Source of the DNA: Cryptoclostridium sp964637365
Lineage (GTDB): Bacteria; Bacillota; Dehalobacteriia; UBA7702
DNA: 15,055 nt
Direction: 5' to 3'
NCBI GenBank assembly: GCA_964637365.1
Contig: CAZWWH010000036.1
Location: forward strand, 1 to 15,055
Shown here: positions 1 to 7,668 of the stretch, piece after piece
How the letters are laid out: each line of letters starts with the position of its first letter
How positions within the stretch are numbered: the stretch's first letter is position 1
Program-made: the position numbers and the translations under genes
The notes under the pieces: model-generated
What the model was told of the DNA's origin: nothing
What the model saw: the letters and a program-made list of their open reading frames with translations, nothing else
Databases searched by the model: none

Positions 1-60
1 GCAAAGCTAAAGGGCTTGCCGCCTGCGATTCACAGACAACAAGCCCTTTCAGTTGTTTGA
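1..60 (+). CDS. IS3-family transposase OrfB, C-terminal 19 residues only
   Basis: The frame is open from base 1 and stops at TGA 58-60. It encodes AKLKGLPPAIHRQQALSVV. From memory, tails of the form (K)AKLKGLPPxxxRxxAL are typical of the IS3-family DDE transposase OrfB, just after the integrase core, where the C-terminus is rich in Lys, Pro and Arg. The catalytic domain is outside the window. A matching terminal inverted repeat lies 20 bases downstream and supports the call. Whether the full gene is intact cannot be judged here. Confidence 0.75.
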   Translation, partial: AKLKGLPPAIHRQQALSVV

Positions 61-80
61 ACAATTTTGCTTTTTTATTC

Positions 81-103
81 TCTAACTTTTGGGGCGCACT
101 TCA
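81..103 (+). repeat. Right terminal inverted repeat of the left IS3-family element
   Basis: The sequence TCTAACTTTT followed by GGGGCGCACTTCA ends in the CA dinucleotide usual for IS3-family ends. Its reverse complement begins TGAAGTGCGCCCC. It matches the repeat at 14922-14944 at 18 of 23 positions, the differences being positions 5, 9 and 15-17. Host sequence resumes at about 104. Confidence 0.75.
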
Positions 104-352
104 AAAAGGGATGTGGCCGTTTGATTTTATCGAGAGCTGCCAAAATCATACAATGCGGCGGCTGTTTTATTGGCGTGATGGCGATGTGTGACAGCCATAT
201 CAGTTTATTCCTTGTGAAGGCGGAGCACCAGCATAAAGCCAAATGCAACGGGGATTTACCGTAAATTCCTCGCCTTATGCAGTGGAGATATATCGACGTC
301 TTGATGATGAGCGAATTCCATCATACGCCAATGAAATATCTGAAATAAGTTC
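104..352. other. Gene-poor stretch between the IS end and the merR promoter
   Basis: I see no convincing gene here. A frame runs through the IS end to 264, and a 37-codon frame occupies 243-356. Neither has a Shine-Dalgarno sequence or a family I recognise. The stretch could be a decayed gene remnant behind the insertion. Confidence 0.4.
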
Positions 353-383
353 TTGACTCTCACACAGTGGCATGGTCTACAAT
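353..383 (+). promoter_or_regulatory. MerR-type promoter/operator with a 19-bp spacer upstream of the merR-like gene
   Basis: The -35 is TTGACT (353-358) and the -10 is TACAAT (378-383), separated by 19 bp. This over-long spacer is the hallmark of promoters activated by MerR-family DNA distortion. An imperfect dyad centred near 366 starts with GAC (355-357) and ends with GTC (375-377), with CAC/GTG around the centre; 7 of 11 arm positions pair. It lies 41 bp before the start codon of a MerR regulator, so autoregulation is likely. Confidence 0.7.
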
Positions 384-423
384 ACGGATGAGCTCAAAAA
401 AACCACATATATGAGGTGCCAAA

Positions 424-1242
424 ATGTTAAAAATCGGAGAATTTTCAAAACTATCCAGAGTCAGCATCCGTATGCTGCGCCACTATAATGAAATCGGTCT
501 GCTCACTCCAACGGAAATTGATAAGTTTACGGGATACCGCTATTACAGCGAGGATCAGCTCCCGGTTCTGGGGCGTATCACCGCTTTAAGAGACATGGGA
601 TTTGGACTTTCTGCCGTTGGAGAAATCCTCAGATGTTATGACGATAAAGAAGCCTTGGAACGGCATTTATCTCTCAAAGAGGCCGAACTTCGAGAGCTCT
701 CGACGGAAATTGCGCAGCGGCTGCGGCTCCTGGAAACAGCCCGAAAAAGACTGAGAAAGGACGATAAAGCCATGAATTACAATGTAACATTAAAAACCCT
801 CCCTCAACGGTATGTTGCCAGCGTCCGTATGACCATTCCCAGCTATGACCAAGAAGGAATGCTTTGGAGCGTTCTGGTCAGTGAAACAGCGCCGCTGAAT
901 GTAGTGGATGACGACCCCTGTTATTGCAGCGTCACCTTTTTTGATGGAGAACACAAAGAATCCGATGTGGATTTGGAGGCCCAGAAAACCGTTAAAGGGC
1001 AATACCCCGATACCGAGCACGTGAAATTTAAAACAGTGCCACCGGTAACTTTTGCTTCCGCTACTTATCAAGGCCCATATAGTCAAATAGGTGACGTCAA
1101 TGTCGCGGTGGCCGCCTGGGTGCGAGATAACGGATATGAGTATGACGGACCCACTTTTAATATTTACCATGTGAGTCCCCATGAAACCTCAAATCCTGGG
1201 GAGTTCGTGACGGAAGTCTGTTATCCTGTGAAAAAGAAATAA
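424..1242 (+). CDS. MerR-family transcriptional regulator with GyrI-like ligand-binding domain
   Basis: This is a cytoplasmic one-component regulator of 272 residues in the BmrR/TipA class. Residues 1-70 form the winged HTH: it opens MLKIGEFSKLSRVSIRMLRH, followed by the YYSEDQL segment. Residues 75-112 form the Lys/Glu/Arg-rich coiled coil that dimerises MerR proteins. Residues 117-271 form a GyrI-like domain (YVASVR near the start, TYQGPYSQIG, a final VTEVCYPV strand), which in this family binds bulky, often cationic compounds. The ATG has GAGGTG (413-418) upstream. The promoter has a 19-bp spacer and a dyad, so the protein probably controls itself. A transporter target, common for such genes, is not adjacent. 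The ligand cannot be predicted. An in-frame ATG at 772 lies at the linker. Confidence 0.9.
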   Translation: MLKIGEFSKLSRVSIRMLRHYNEIGLLTPTEIDKFTGYRYYSEDQLPVLGRITALRDMGFGLSAVGEILRCYDDKEALERHLSLKEAELRELSTEIAQRLRLLETARKRLRKDDKAMNYNVTLKTLPQRYVASVRMTIPSYDQEGMLWSVLVSETAPLNVVDDDPCYCSVTFFDGEHKESDVDLEAQKTVKGQYPDTEHVKFKTVPPVTFASATYQGPYSQIGDVNVAVAAWVRDNGYEYDGPTFNIYHVSPHETSNPGEFVTEVCYPVKKK

Positions 1243-1291
1243 TTGTAAAATTACTGATGCGTCCAAAGCTTATTTGAAATTTATTGCAAAG

Positions 1292-1322
1292 AAAACGGCA
1301 AGGTTTAGACCTTGCCGTTTTT
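1292..1322. terminator. Bidirectional intrinsic terminator between merR and the minus-strand membrane gene
   Basis: A perfect 13-bp stem (AAAACGGCAAGGT at 1292-1304 and ACCTTGCCGTTTT at 1309-1321) has a 4-base loop and a T run on the plus strand. The A run on the other side gives a T run on the minus strand. It lies between the converging ends of the MerR gene and the gene ending at 1331, so it can serve both. Confidence 0.9.
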
Positions 1323-1330
1323 CATGTGAA

Positions 1331-1837
1331 TCAATTTGGTATGTTCTTTTTTTGCTTTGGCTTCCATACGGAAATTACATTGATAGATAAGAGCATCGCA
1401 AGCTGCAAAAATAGGAAAAGAAAATAGTATGCTCCGTCCATCCATGTGATCATCGCGCTAGGATTTGCCGCTGCTGCATCCAGCAGCTCTCTTAAAGTGC
1501 TAACTCCACCGATTCCTACGCAAATTCCCGTGAGGATGGATAATATCCATTTCGCTACCAACCAGCCGTGACGGAAAAAACCGAATTTCGTGAATAAACC
1601 ATAGATGATCCCCTGAATGAAACAGCACATTCCCACAGGAAGCACCAGGTAACGAAAGGCTTGGGGGATTATGGAGAGCACCGGTAGAAAATCGGAGGTT
1701 TGCTCCAAGGAGAAGCAAAAAATAGATAATACGGTTAAACAGAGTGTGGCTCCGAACCAAATTTCCGCAAAGAGGATATGGCAAAGTTTCATCCATTTCA
1801 TCCCATGTTTCATCCCATGGCTAGACAGTGTGTTCAT
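1331..1837 (-). CDS. Small four-helix integral membrane protein, function unknown
   Basis: This 168-residue hydrophobic protein has about four membrane segments near residues 19-42, 60-82, 92-113 and 137-158. Its tail is Lys-rich (KPKQKK). The N-terminal pattern HGMKWMKLCHILFAEIWFG, with a His and a Trp in helix 1, recalls the DUF2269-like membrane proteins; this is a resemblance, not a firm assignment. I chose the ATG at 1837, one base after the stop of the YbjQ-family gene. A TTG at 1852 (173 residues) would overlap that gene by 14 bases. Neither start has a clear Shine-Dalgarno sequence, so translational coupling is likely. A Met at residue 9 or 13 is also possible. It is the last gene of the minus-strand group and ends just before the terminator at 1292-1322. 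Confidence 0.7.
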   Translation of the reverse strand: MNTLSSHGMKHGMKWMKLCHILFAEIWFGATLCLTVLSIFCFSLEQTSDFLPVLSIIPQAFRYLVLPVGMCCFIQGIIYGLFTKFGFFRHGWLVAKWILSILTGICVGIGGVSTLRELLDAAAANPSAMITWMDGAYYFLFLFLQLAMLLSINVISVWKPKQKKNIPN

Positions 1838-1838
1838 G

Positions 1839-2159
1839 TCAGTCGGTGACAACTGCTGTGCCGGAAGTCGTCACCATTAACATACCATTATCAGCACCCA
1901 ACACCTCGTAATCAACGTCGATACCGATAATGGCATTGGCGCCTAAAGCCGCGGCACGGCCTTCCATTTCCCGCAGCGCTTCTTCTCTGGCCTTGGTTAA
2001 TTCTTTTTCATAAGATTGGCTACGGCCGCCGAAAAAATTGCGGAGTCCTGCGGTGATATCTTTAATAAAGTTGACACCAGAGATGACTTCCCCGAATACA
2101 ATTCCCTTGTATTCCTTAATATTTTTTCCTGCGATATTGTTTCCCGTTGTTAAAATCAT
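1839..2159 (-). CDS. YbjQ/UPF0145 family protein
   Basis: This 106-residue soluble protein matches the YbjQ (DUF74, UPF0145) family in length and pattern. It opens MILTTGNNIAGKNIKEYKGI, continues with FGEVISG, has a charged helix (YEKELTKAREEALREM), then GANAIIGIDVDYE and a closing strand with TTSGTAVV. Family members are small beta-rich pentameric proteins, sometimes called heavy-metal binding; their biological role is unsettled. The ATG is preceded by AAGGAA about 8 bases upstream. The gene starts 22 bases after the rqcH stop and nearly touches the membrane-protein gene, so the three are probably co-transcribed. No metal-ligand pattern that I would trust is visible. Confidence 0.9.
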   Translation of the reverse strand: MILTTGNNIAGKNIKEYKGIVFGEVISGVNFIKDITAGLRNFFGGRSQSYEKELTKAREEALREMEGRAAALGANAIIGIDVDYEVLGADNGMLMVTTSGTAVVTD

Positions 2160-2181
2160 GGTTTCATTCCTTCTTTCTTAA

Positions 2182-3912
2182 TTATGATATAATTATTGGT
2201 TCCTCTGGTCGGACGAACAATGTTGTCTGCTCAAAATAAATTACCATACCAGGCCGTGATCCCGCCGGTTTTCTGACTTGCTTTACCACAGTATAATCCA
2301 CCGGTACTTTATCAGCGCCTTTGGCTTTGCTGTAGAAGGCGGCGTATTGGGCCGCTTTGGCAATGACGGCGTCGGGAATCTCTTCGCTCTGCTTCTTTTT
2401 AATGATGACATGGCTGCCGGGAATATCCTTGGTGTGAAGCCATAAATCATCCTTCGCGGCAGTTTTTAGCGTCAACTTATCATTTTGATTGTTGTTACGT
2501 CCAATCAGGACGGTGTATCCTTCTACCTTAGTTTCCATCGGTGGCAGGGGAGCATCTCTCTTTCCCTTCTTGGTGGCGTGCTTTTCTTTTAGATATCCTG
2601 CCGATGCCATTTCGTTGCGCAGTTCCTGCAAGTCTTTATCATTTTCACAGCTTTCTGCAGCATAGCATAAGCTTTCCACATACGCCAGTTCTTCTTGGTT
2701 ATTGGCGAGATGAACCTTGATGGCGTCTCTGGCAGTTTTTGCTTTGTTATAAAGGCGGAAATACCGTGCAGCGTTTTCCGCGGGAGAGAGCTCCGGTTTT
2801 AGCGGGATCGTAAGCGCCTCATCCTCATTGTAAAAATCAGGGAGCACCACCTCGGAGCTATGCTCTGGCACTTGATAGATATATGCGCTGAGAATTTCCC
2901 CATTGCGTCGATAGATTTCGCCGTCCATGGCATGAGCCATTTCCTTTTTCTGCTTTTCTACCTTTTTGGCCAGTTTGTCACGGTATTGGACAATATGCTT
3001 TGCCAGATTGCTCCGTCGGCTTTCAAAGGCATTGTCACTCTCTTTTCTGCCAAAGTACTGATCCAGTAAAAGACTTAAGGTATCACAGGTGATTTGCTCT
3101 TTACTGATATGATGAAGGGGGATGAAATAAAAATCCTTCGCTTTGTCATCTTTTTCCGCAATGGATGGTGAGAGCAATGCTTCCGTTAGCTGATTTGTAG
3201 CATCGTATATCTTTTGTAATTCATAACTGCCGGACTCATCTAAAACCATACCGCCGCAGCCACATCTGTCAACGATTTCAGCAGCGGTCTGGGGACTTAA
3301 GCCCTCTACGGTTTGAAACAGCACCTTTTCCAGAGGAAAAGACAGCTCCTTCTCCATAATACTGCCAATAAACTCTTCCTCTGTCATAAGAAAGGGATTG
3401 AGCTTATGCTGAGCCGGTGGCATTTTATATGTGGCATGTGGGAGCACCTCTCTGTAACGGGAAAGATTGCTGCCGTATTGCTTGATAGCGCCAATGATTC
3501 CGTCGCTGTCATCCGTCAAAATCAGGTTGCTGTGCTTGCCCATGATTTCCAAAATCAGTTTTTTTCGCTCGAATTCTCCGATTTCATTGCGTCCCTCAAT
3601 ATGGAGAATTGCCACACGGTCAAGACCTTGCTGTTCTACCGAAAAGATTTTACCTCCCTCTAAGTGTTTCCGCAATACCATAGAGAACATCGGCGGCTTC
3701 TTGGGATTTTCTTTTGGCGTCTCGGTTATGTGAATTCTTGCATTCTGGGGATGCGTTGAAATGAGCAATGTAAAATTGCCCTTGTGAAACTGATTCAGTT
3801 TCATGGTAATGGTATTTTTGTCGGGTTGATGGATACGGTTGATTTTTGCGCCACAAAGATCATCGGCCAATTCTGTAAGTAATTTATTGAGAAATAATCC
3901 GTCAAGTGCCAT
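2182..3912 (-). CDS. rqcH: RqcH, ribosome quality-control NFACT-family protein (YloA/FbpA-like)
   Basis: This 576-residue protein matches bacterial NFACT proteins. RqcH binds peptidyl-tRNA-obstructed 50S subunits and directs addition of C-terminal alanine tails that mark stalled chains for degradation. Older annotations call it a fibronectin-binding protein. Residues 1-180 are the NFACT-N domain, including GLDR (D98, R99), which corresponds to the Asp-Arg pair needed for Ala-tRNA recruitment in the B. subtilis protein, and EIMGKHSN. A helix-hairpin-helix-like part and a long charged coiled coil (about 300-440) follow. The C-terminal NFACT-R domain holds DDLWLHTKDIPGSHVII (about 489-505) and ends near IYFEQTTLFVRPEEP. 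The start ATG is preceded by GGGCGGA. A strong promoter lies upstream. The gene heads a likely operon with the YbjQ-family and membrane-protein genes and is divergent from the Ca2+ ATPase. Confidence 0.95.
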   Translation of the reverse strand: MALDGLFLNKLLTELADDLCGAKINRIHQPDKNTITMKLNQFHKGNFTLLISTHPQNARIHITETPKENPKKPPMFSMVLRKHLEGGKIFSVEQQGLDRVAILHIEGRNEIGEFERKKLILEIMGKHSNLILTDDSDGIIGAIKQYGSNLSRYREVLPHATYKMPPAQHKLNPFLMTEEEFIGSIMEKELSFPLEKVLFQTVEGLSPQTAAEIVDRCGCGGMVLDESGSYELQKIYDATNQLTEALLSPSIAEKDDKAKDFYFIPLHHISKEQITCDTLSLLLDQYFGRKESDNAFESRRSNLAKHIVQYRDKLAKKVEKQKKEMAHAMDGEIYRRNGEILSAYIYQVPEHSSEVVLPDFYNEDEALTIPLKPELSPAENAARYFRLYNKAKTARDAIKVHLANNQEELAYVESLCYAAESCENDKDLQELRNEMASAGYLKEKHATKKGKRDAPLPPMETKVEGYTVLIGRNNNQNDKLTLKTAAKDDLWLHTKDIPGSHVIIKKKQSEEIPDAVIAKAAQYAAFYSKAKGADKVPVDYTVVKQVRKPAGSRPGMVIYFEQTTLFVRPEEPIIIS

Positions 3913-3938
3913 TTCTATTCCGCCCTTCTATGGCCTAA

Positions 3939-3967
3939 ATTATACCATGGTTCCGTGGTTCTGGCAA
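3939..3967 (-). promoter_or_regulatory. Sigma-A promoter of the rqcH group
   Basis: On the minus strand the -35 is TTGCCA (3967-3962) and the -10 is TATAAT (3944-3939), with a 17-bp spacer. A TG one base before the -10 makes it an extended -10 promoter. The predicted start of transcription is about 20 bases upstream of the rqcH ATG, giving a short leader. Confidence 0.75.
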
Positions 3968-4062
3968 TAAGCTGCCTAATCCTCTAAAAATACGTTCTCC
4001 TTTCTGTCATGGAAATTTATCGCACTGCATACAATGTGGTGGACAAGAAGGGAGGAATATGC

Positions 4063-6654
4063 TTGAAAGAAAAAATGTGGCATCATCTTACAGTTGCCGA
4101 AACAGCCAAGGCGCTGAATACTCCAGTGGATACCGGATTGGATGAACATGAGCGCAAGCGCCGCCAAAAAAAATATGGCCCTAACCGTTTGTCGGAGAAA
4201 AAGAAAACGCCGCTGATTCTTACATTTTTACGCCAGTTCAGCGACTTTATGGTCATGGTGCTTATGGCGGCAGCAGTGGTTTCCGCTGCCATGGGGGAAA
4301 AAGCCGACGCCATAATGATTCTTGCTATTATCATTCTTAATGGAATTCTTGGCTTTATTCAGGAATATAAAGCTGAGCGTTCTCTGGAGGCGTTGAAAAA
4401 AATGTCTCGCAATGAAGCCCACGTGATGCGTGACGGCACCGTGGTGGTTTTGCCATCAGAAGAACTGGTGGTAGGAGATGTTGTTCTTTTGGAAGCCGGA
4501 ACCCGTATTCCTGCGGATTTGAGGCTGGCAGCGGCAGTAGAATTGTCAGTGGAGGAGTCTTTGTTGACAGGAGAATCTGTGCCGGTAAAGAAACAGACCG
4601 CCGCTGTATCTGCCGATAGTTCTTTGGCTGACCGTTCCTGTATGTGCTACCAAGGTACTTCGGTAACGGCAGGTCATGGCCGTGGGATCGTGGTAGCCAT
4701 TGGCATGGATACGGAAACAGGGCGAATCGCCTCAATGCTAAATGAGACGGAGCACGAGGTAACACCGTTGCAACGGCGTTTGAAGGAACTGGGAAAATGG
4801 CTTATTATTCTTTGTGTCGCCATTTGCATTGTTGTTTCTGGCTTGGGTATTCTTATGGGAGGGGATTTTTATACCATGGTGCTCACCGGGGTGAGTCTGG
4901 CGGTGGCATCGATACCAGAGGGGCTCCCTGCCATTGTAACTATTTGCCTGGCTTTGGGAGTGTGGCGTCTTTCCCAATGTCACGCCATTGTGAAGCGTCT
5001 GCCTGCCGTGGAAACTTTGGGTTGCACCACTTGTATTTGCTCCGATAAAACGGGAACTTTAACGGAAAACCATATGACGGTATCCCAGTTATTTTTGGAT
5101 GGGCAATGGGGCGCTCCTCAGAGTCACTCTTTGCAAAGTATTTCCGTAAAAATCGCCGCTGAGGTGATGGCACGGTGTCATACTGTATTGAAAGAAGATA
5201 ATACCTATTTAGGCGATCCTACAGAGATTGCTTTGGTGGAATGCTCAGATGCTTTTGGAGTTCGCACTGATAGCTATCAAAAAAAAGGAGAGAACCCCTT
5301 TGATTCCCGTCGCCGTATGATGAGCGTGTGGGTGGGACATGATTCCTTGGTCAAAGGTGCTGCCGATGTGATTTTATCCCGCTGCCAATGGCATCTTTGC
5401 CAAGACAAAGAAAAATGGTTGGACGAAAAAGAAAAGGCCAGCCTTGCCCAAAAAGCTTCGGAGTATGCTTCTCAAGGCTATCGAATTCTGGCTTTGGCTT
5501 ACCGTCCTATGGTGAAATCCAAAGAGGACATGGAACAGGAACTGACCTTTTTGGGCTTTGCCGCTTTGACCGACCCTATCCGCAAGGATGTTCCCGAAGC
5601 CTTGGCGCGCGCAAAAGCTGCAGGGATTGAAACTGTAATGATTACCGGCGATGATGGGAATACTGCTTTGGCAGTGGGACGCGCATTGGGCATTGCAAAA
5701 GAAAAATCCGACGTGACTTTGGGAAAAGACATTTCTCTGACTGAAGATACAGACAAAGTTATGGCCGGGACCAAGGTTTTTGCCAGGGTTGCTCCAGAGG
5801 ATAAAATGAAAATCGTGCGGTTTTTCAAAAGCCGTGGGCAGGTCGTGGCCATGACTGGCGACGGCGTCAACGACGCGCCAGCGGTAAAGGAAGCCGATAT
5901 TGGTATCGCTATGGGGCAGCGGGGGACTGATGTCACGAAGGAGGCCGCTGACTTTATTTTAGCCGACGATCATTTTTCCACCATTGTTGAGGCGGTGTTT
6001 CAAGGGCGGGGGATTTATGATAATATCCGCAAATTCATCCGTTATTTGCTCTCTTCTAATATTGGAGAGGTTTTGACCATGTTTATCGCCGTGGTCTTGG
6101 GGATGCCCTTGCCCTTGTTGCCTTTACAAATTTTATGGATTAACCTTGTCACTGATGGGTTGCCGGCTTTGGCTTTGGGACTCGACCAGCCGTCCCCGTC
6201 TCTCATGACAATCAAGCCACGAAAAAAAGACGAAAGCGTGTTTTCTCAGGGTTTGGGACTCCGCATCGCCCTGCGGGGGATGCTGATTGGTTGCAGCACG
6301 GTTTTTGTGTATCTATATGCGGTCTGGCAATGGGGGAATATGGATGTGGCCAGAACCATGGCTTTTACGGTATTGGTGTTCTGTCAGCTTTTTTATGTAT
6401 TTGATTGCCGGTCCGAGCGGGAAACCGTGTTCCATTTGGGATTCTTTTCCAACCCTTGGCTTTTGGGAGCGGTAGTTCTTTCCGCGGCCATGCAGTGCCT
6501 TGTGATTTTTTGTCCACCCTTGGCAACACTCTTTGATACGGTTCCTCTTTCCGCGGAACAGTGGGGGATTGTACTGGGGATTTCCATTTTCCCATTGCTG
6601 ATTTCCCTGGTACGGTGGATTTTCTCCAAAGAAACGAAAAAAAGTCCGAATTAA
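4063..6654 (+). CDS. Calcium-transporting P-type ATPase (type IIA, SERCA/YloB-like)
   Basis: This 863-residue membrane pump couples ATP hydrolysis to cation export, most likely Ca2+. Motifs in order: actuator TGES (169-172), TM4 PEGLPA (E286), phosphorylation motif DKTGTLT (D328), nucleotide-domain KGAA (431-434), hinge TGDGVNDAPA (598-607), TM5 SSNIGEV (N666, E669) and TM6 NLVTDG (N694, T697, D698). The TM4-TM6 residues correspond to the SERCA Ca2+ ligands E309, N768, E771, N796, T799 and D800, which supports calcium over Na+ or H+. I chose the TTG start at 4063 because GGGAGGA (4050-4056) sits 6 bases before it. An ATG at 4009 would add 18 residues but lacks a ribosome binding site. The gene leads the plus-strand run, 68 bases before yicC. 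Confidence 0.93.
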   Translation: MKEKMWHHLTVAETAKALNTPVDTGLDEHERKRRQKKYGPNRLSEKKKTPLILTFLRQFSDFMVMVLMAAAVVSAAMGEKADAIMILAIIILNGILGFIQEYKAERSLEALKKMSRNEAHVMRDGTVVVLPSEELVVGDVVLLEAGTRIPADLRLAAAVELSVEESLLTGESVPVKKQTAAVSADSSLADRSCMCYQGTSVTAGHGRGIVVAIGMDTETGRIASMLNETEHEVTPLQRRLKELGKWLIILCVAICIVVSGLGILMGGDFYTMVLTGVSLAVASIPEGLPAIVTICLALGVWRLSQCHAIVKRLPAVETLGCTTCICSDKTGTLTENHMTVSQLFLDGQWGAPQSHSLQSISVKIAAEVMARCHTVLKEDNTYLGDPTEIALVECSDAFGVRTDSYQKKGENPFDSRRRMMSVWVGHDSLVKGAADVILSRCQWHLCQDKEKWLDEKEKASLAQKASEYASQGYRILALAYRPMVKSKEDMEQELTFLGFAALTDPIRKDVPEALARAKAAGIETVMITGDDGNTALAVGRALGIAKEKSDVTLGKDISLTEDTDKVMAGTKVFARVAPEDKMKIVRFFKSRGQVVAMTGDGVNDAPAVKEADIGIAMGQRGTDVTKEAADFILADDHFSTIVEAVFQGRGIYDNIRKFIRYLLSSNIGEVLTMFIAVVLGMPLPLLPLQILWINLVTDGLPALALGLDQPSPSLMTIKPRKKDESVFSQGLGLRIALRGMLIGCSTVFVYLYAVWQWGNMDVARTMAFTVLVFCQLFYVFDCRSERETVFHLGFFSNPWLLGAVVLSAAMQCLVIFCPPLATLFDTVPLSAEQWGIVLGISIFPLLISLVRWIFSKETKKSPN

Positions 6655-6722
6655 AGAAGGAAATCTCGATTTTTTGGTGAAATATATATTCGGATAATTT
6701 TAAATATTGCGAGGAAATTGTT

Positions 6723-7601
6723 TTGATTAAAAGTATGACTGGTTATGGCCGCAGCATTGCCCAAACAGAGCAATGGAAGGTGACCATTGAAATAAAAAGT
6801 GTAAATAATCGTTTTTTGGATATTTTAGTCAAAATGCCCAAGCAATATATGTTATTGGAAGAAAACATTAAAAAGGAAATTTCCGCCGTTCTTAACAGAG
6901 GACGAGTAGATGTTTTCTTGAGCGTAGAAGAAGTCGGCGAAGGGAAGCAAAATCTTTTTGTTGACAAAGAGCTTGCTCTGGCTTATTATAATGCCGTGCA
7001 GGAAATCAAAGATCTGACAGGTCTTGAGGAAACTGTACATATTTCGGATATTGCCTCCTATTACGGAGTTTTGACATTAGAAAAAGAAGAGTCCGATCTG
7101 GACTCCCTTTGGATTGCCATTTCCAAAGCGTTGAAAGATAGTTTGGCGCAATTATGCGAAATGCGCAAGGTGGAAGGCGAAAAACTGGCGAAAGATATTA
7201 TAGAACGGCTCAATACCGTAAAATATATAAAAAATCAAATCCAGGAAAGAAGCCCCGGTGTCGTTGTGGACTATCGGGAAAAACTTCATAACCGTATGCA
7301 GGAAATTTTGCAGGAAGTAGAAGTGGACGAGGGGAAACTCTTAAACGAGGTGGCTTTCTTTGCTGATAAATCAGACATTGCAGAAGAATTGGCTCGCTTA
7401 GACAGTCACTTGGAACAGTTCCACGCCAATATGCAAAAAGATGAACCTGTTGGCCGTAAGCTGGATTTTATTCTTCAGGAAATCAATCGCGAAATCAATA
7501 CCACCGGTTCCAAAGCCAATGATATCACCATCAGCCATTTGGTCATTGAGGCCAAAAGCGAGTTGGAAAAAATCAGGGAACAAGTGCAAAACTTTGAATA
7601 A
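6723..7601 (+). CDS. yicC: YicC/YloC family endoribonuclease
   Basis: This 292-residue protein has the usual family length. It opens with the signature MIKSMTGYGR, then IEIKSVNNRFLDI near residues 22-34. The C-terminal DUF1732 part contains EVAFFADKSDIAEELARLDSH and QEINREINTTGSKAND. YicC proteins are oligomeric RNases that act on small RNAs and mRNA ends; the B. subtilis homologue YloC has been described as an endoribonuclease. The start is TTG, with GAGGAA (6711-6716) 6 bases upstream. It lies between the P-type ATPase and the mIHF gene, as yloC lies between yloB and remA in Bacillus. Confidence 0.95.
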   Translation: MIKSMTGYGRSIAQTEQWKVTIEIKSVNNRFLDILVKMPKQYMLLEENIKKEISAVLNRGRVDVFLSVEEVGEGKQNLFVDKELALAYYNAVQEIKDLTGLEETVHISDIASYYGVLTLEKEESDLDSLWIAISKALKDSLAQLCEMRKVEGEKLAKDIIERLNTVKYIKNQIQERSPGVVVDYREKLHNRMQEILQEVEVDEGKLLNEVAFFADKSDIAEELARLDSHLEQFHANMQKDEPVGRKLDFILQEINREINTTGSKANDITISHLVIEAKSELEKIREQVQNFE

Positions 7602-7622
7602 CTTTTAAATATGTTTTATGTT
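7594..7622 (+). promoter_or_regulatory. Possible promoter upstream of the mIHF gene
   Basis: TTGAAT (7594-7599) and TATGTT (7617-7622) are separated by 17 bp. They lie at the end of yicC and in the A/T-rich 67-base gap before the mIHF ATG. The match is moderate. If real, it would give the DNA-binding proteins and downstream enzymes a promoter of their own. Confidence 0.3.
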
Positions 7623-7668
7623 GTAATAAAAAAATAATAAAAACAAATCATATTTTGGAGGAAATAAC

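Larger units (their letters stand above)
1..103 (+). mobile_element. Right (3') end of an IS3-family insertion sequence, cut by the window edge
   Basis: Two pieces of an IS3-family element are visible: the C-terminal end of an OrfB-like transposase (1-60), and a terminal inverted repeat (81-103) ending in CA. This repeat is the imperfect inverse of the left-end repeat at 14922-14944, with 18 of 23 positions matching. The rest of the element lies outside the window. A perfect 10-bp inverted repeat (AAAGGGCTTG at 9-18, CAAGCCCTTT at 40-49) lies within the coding end. Confidence 0.8.

Noticed and set aside
9..49. Perfect 10-bp inverted repeat in the IS3 coding end as a terminator
   Set aside because: The loop is 21 bases and no T run follows directly; it lies within codons of the transposase tail.
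67..264. Plus-strand frame of 65 codons starting inside the IS3 element
   Set aside because: It runs across the terminal inverted repeat, has no ribosome site and shows no recognisable domain.
243..356. Plus-strand frame of 37 codons (MQRGFTVNSSPYAVEIYRRL...)
   Set aside because: It looks faintly protein-like but has no Shine-Dalgarno sequence, no recognised family, and ends inside the -35 of the next gene. At most it is a gene remnant.
790..1182. Minus-strand frame opposite the MerR gene
   Set aside because: It is a shadow of the GyrI-like domain coding region, with no ribosome site.
5499..5936. Minus-strand frame opposite the P-type ATPase
   Set aside because: It is a shadow of the phosphorylation and hinge region, low in complexity and without a family.
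6655..6722. Possible terminator or promoter between the P-type ATPase and yicC
   Set aside because: The only hairpin is a 5-bp AAATC/GATTT pair with a two-base loop, and GATAAT (6693-6698) lacks a -35 at a usable distance.
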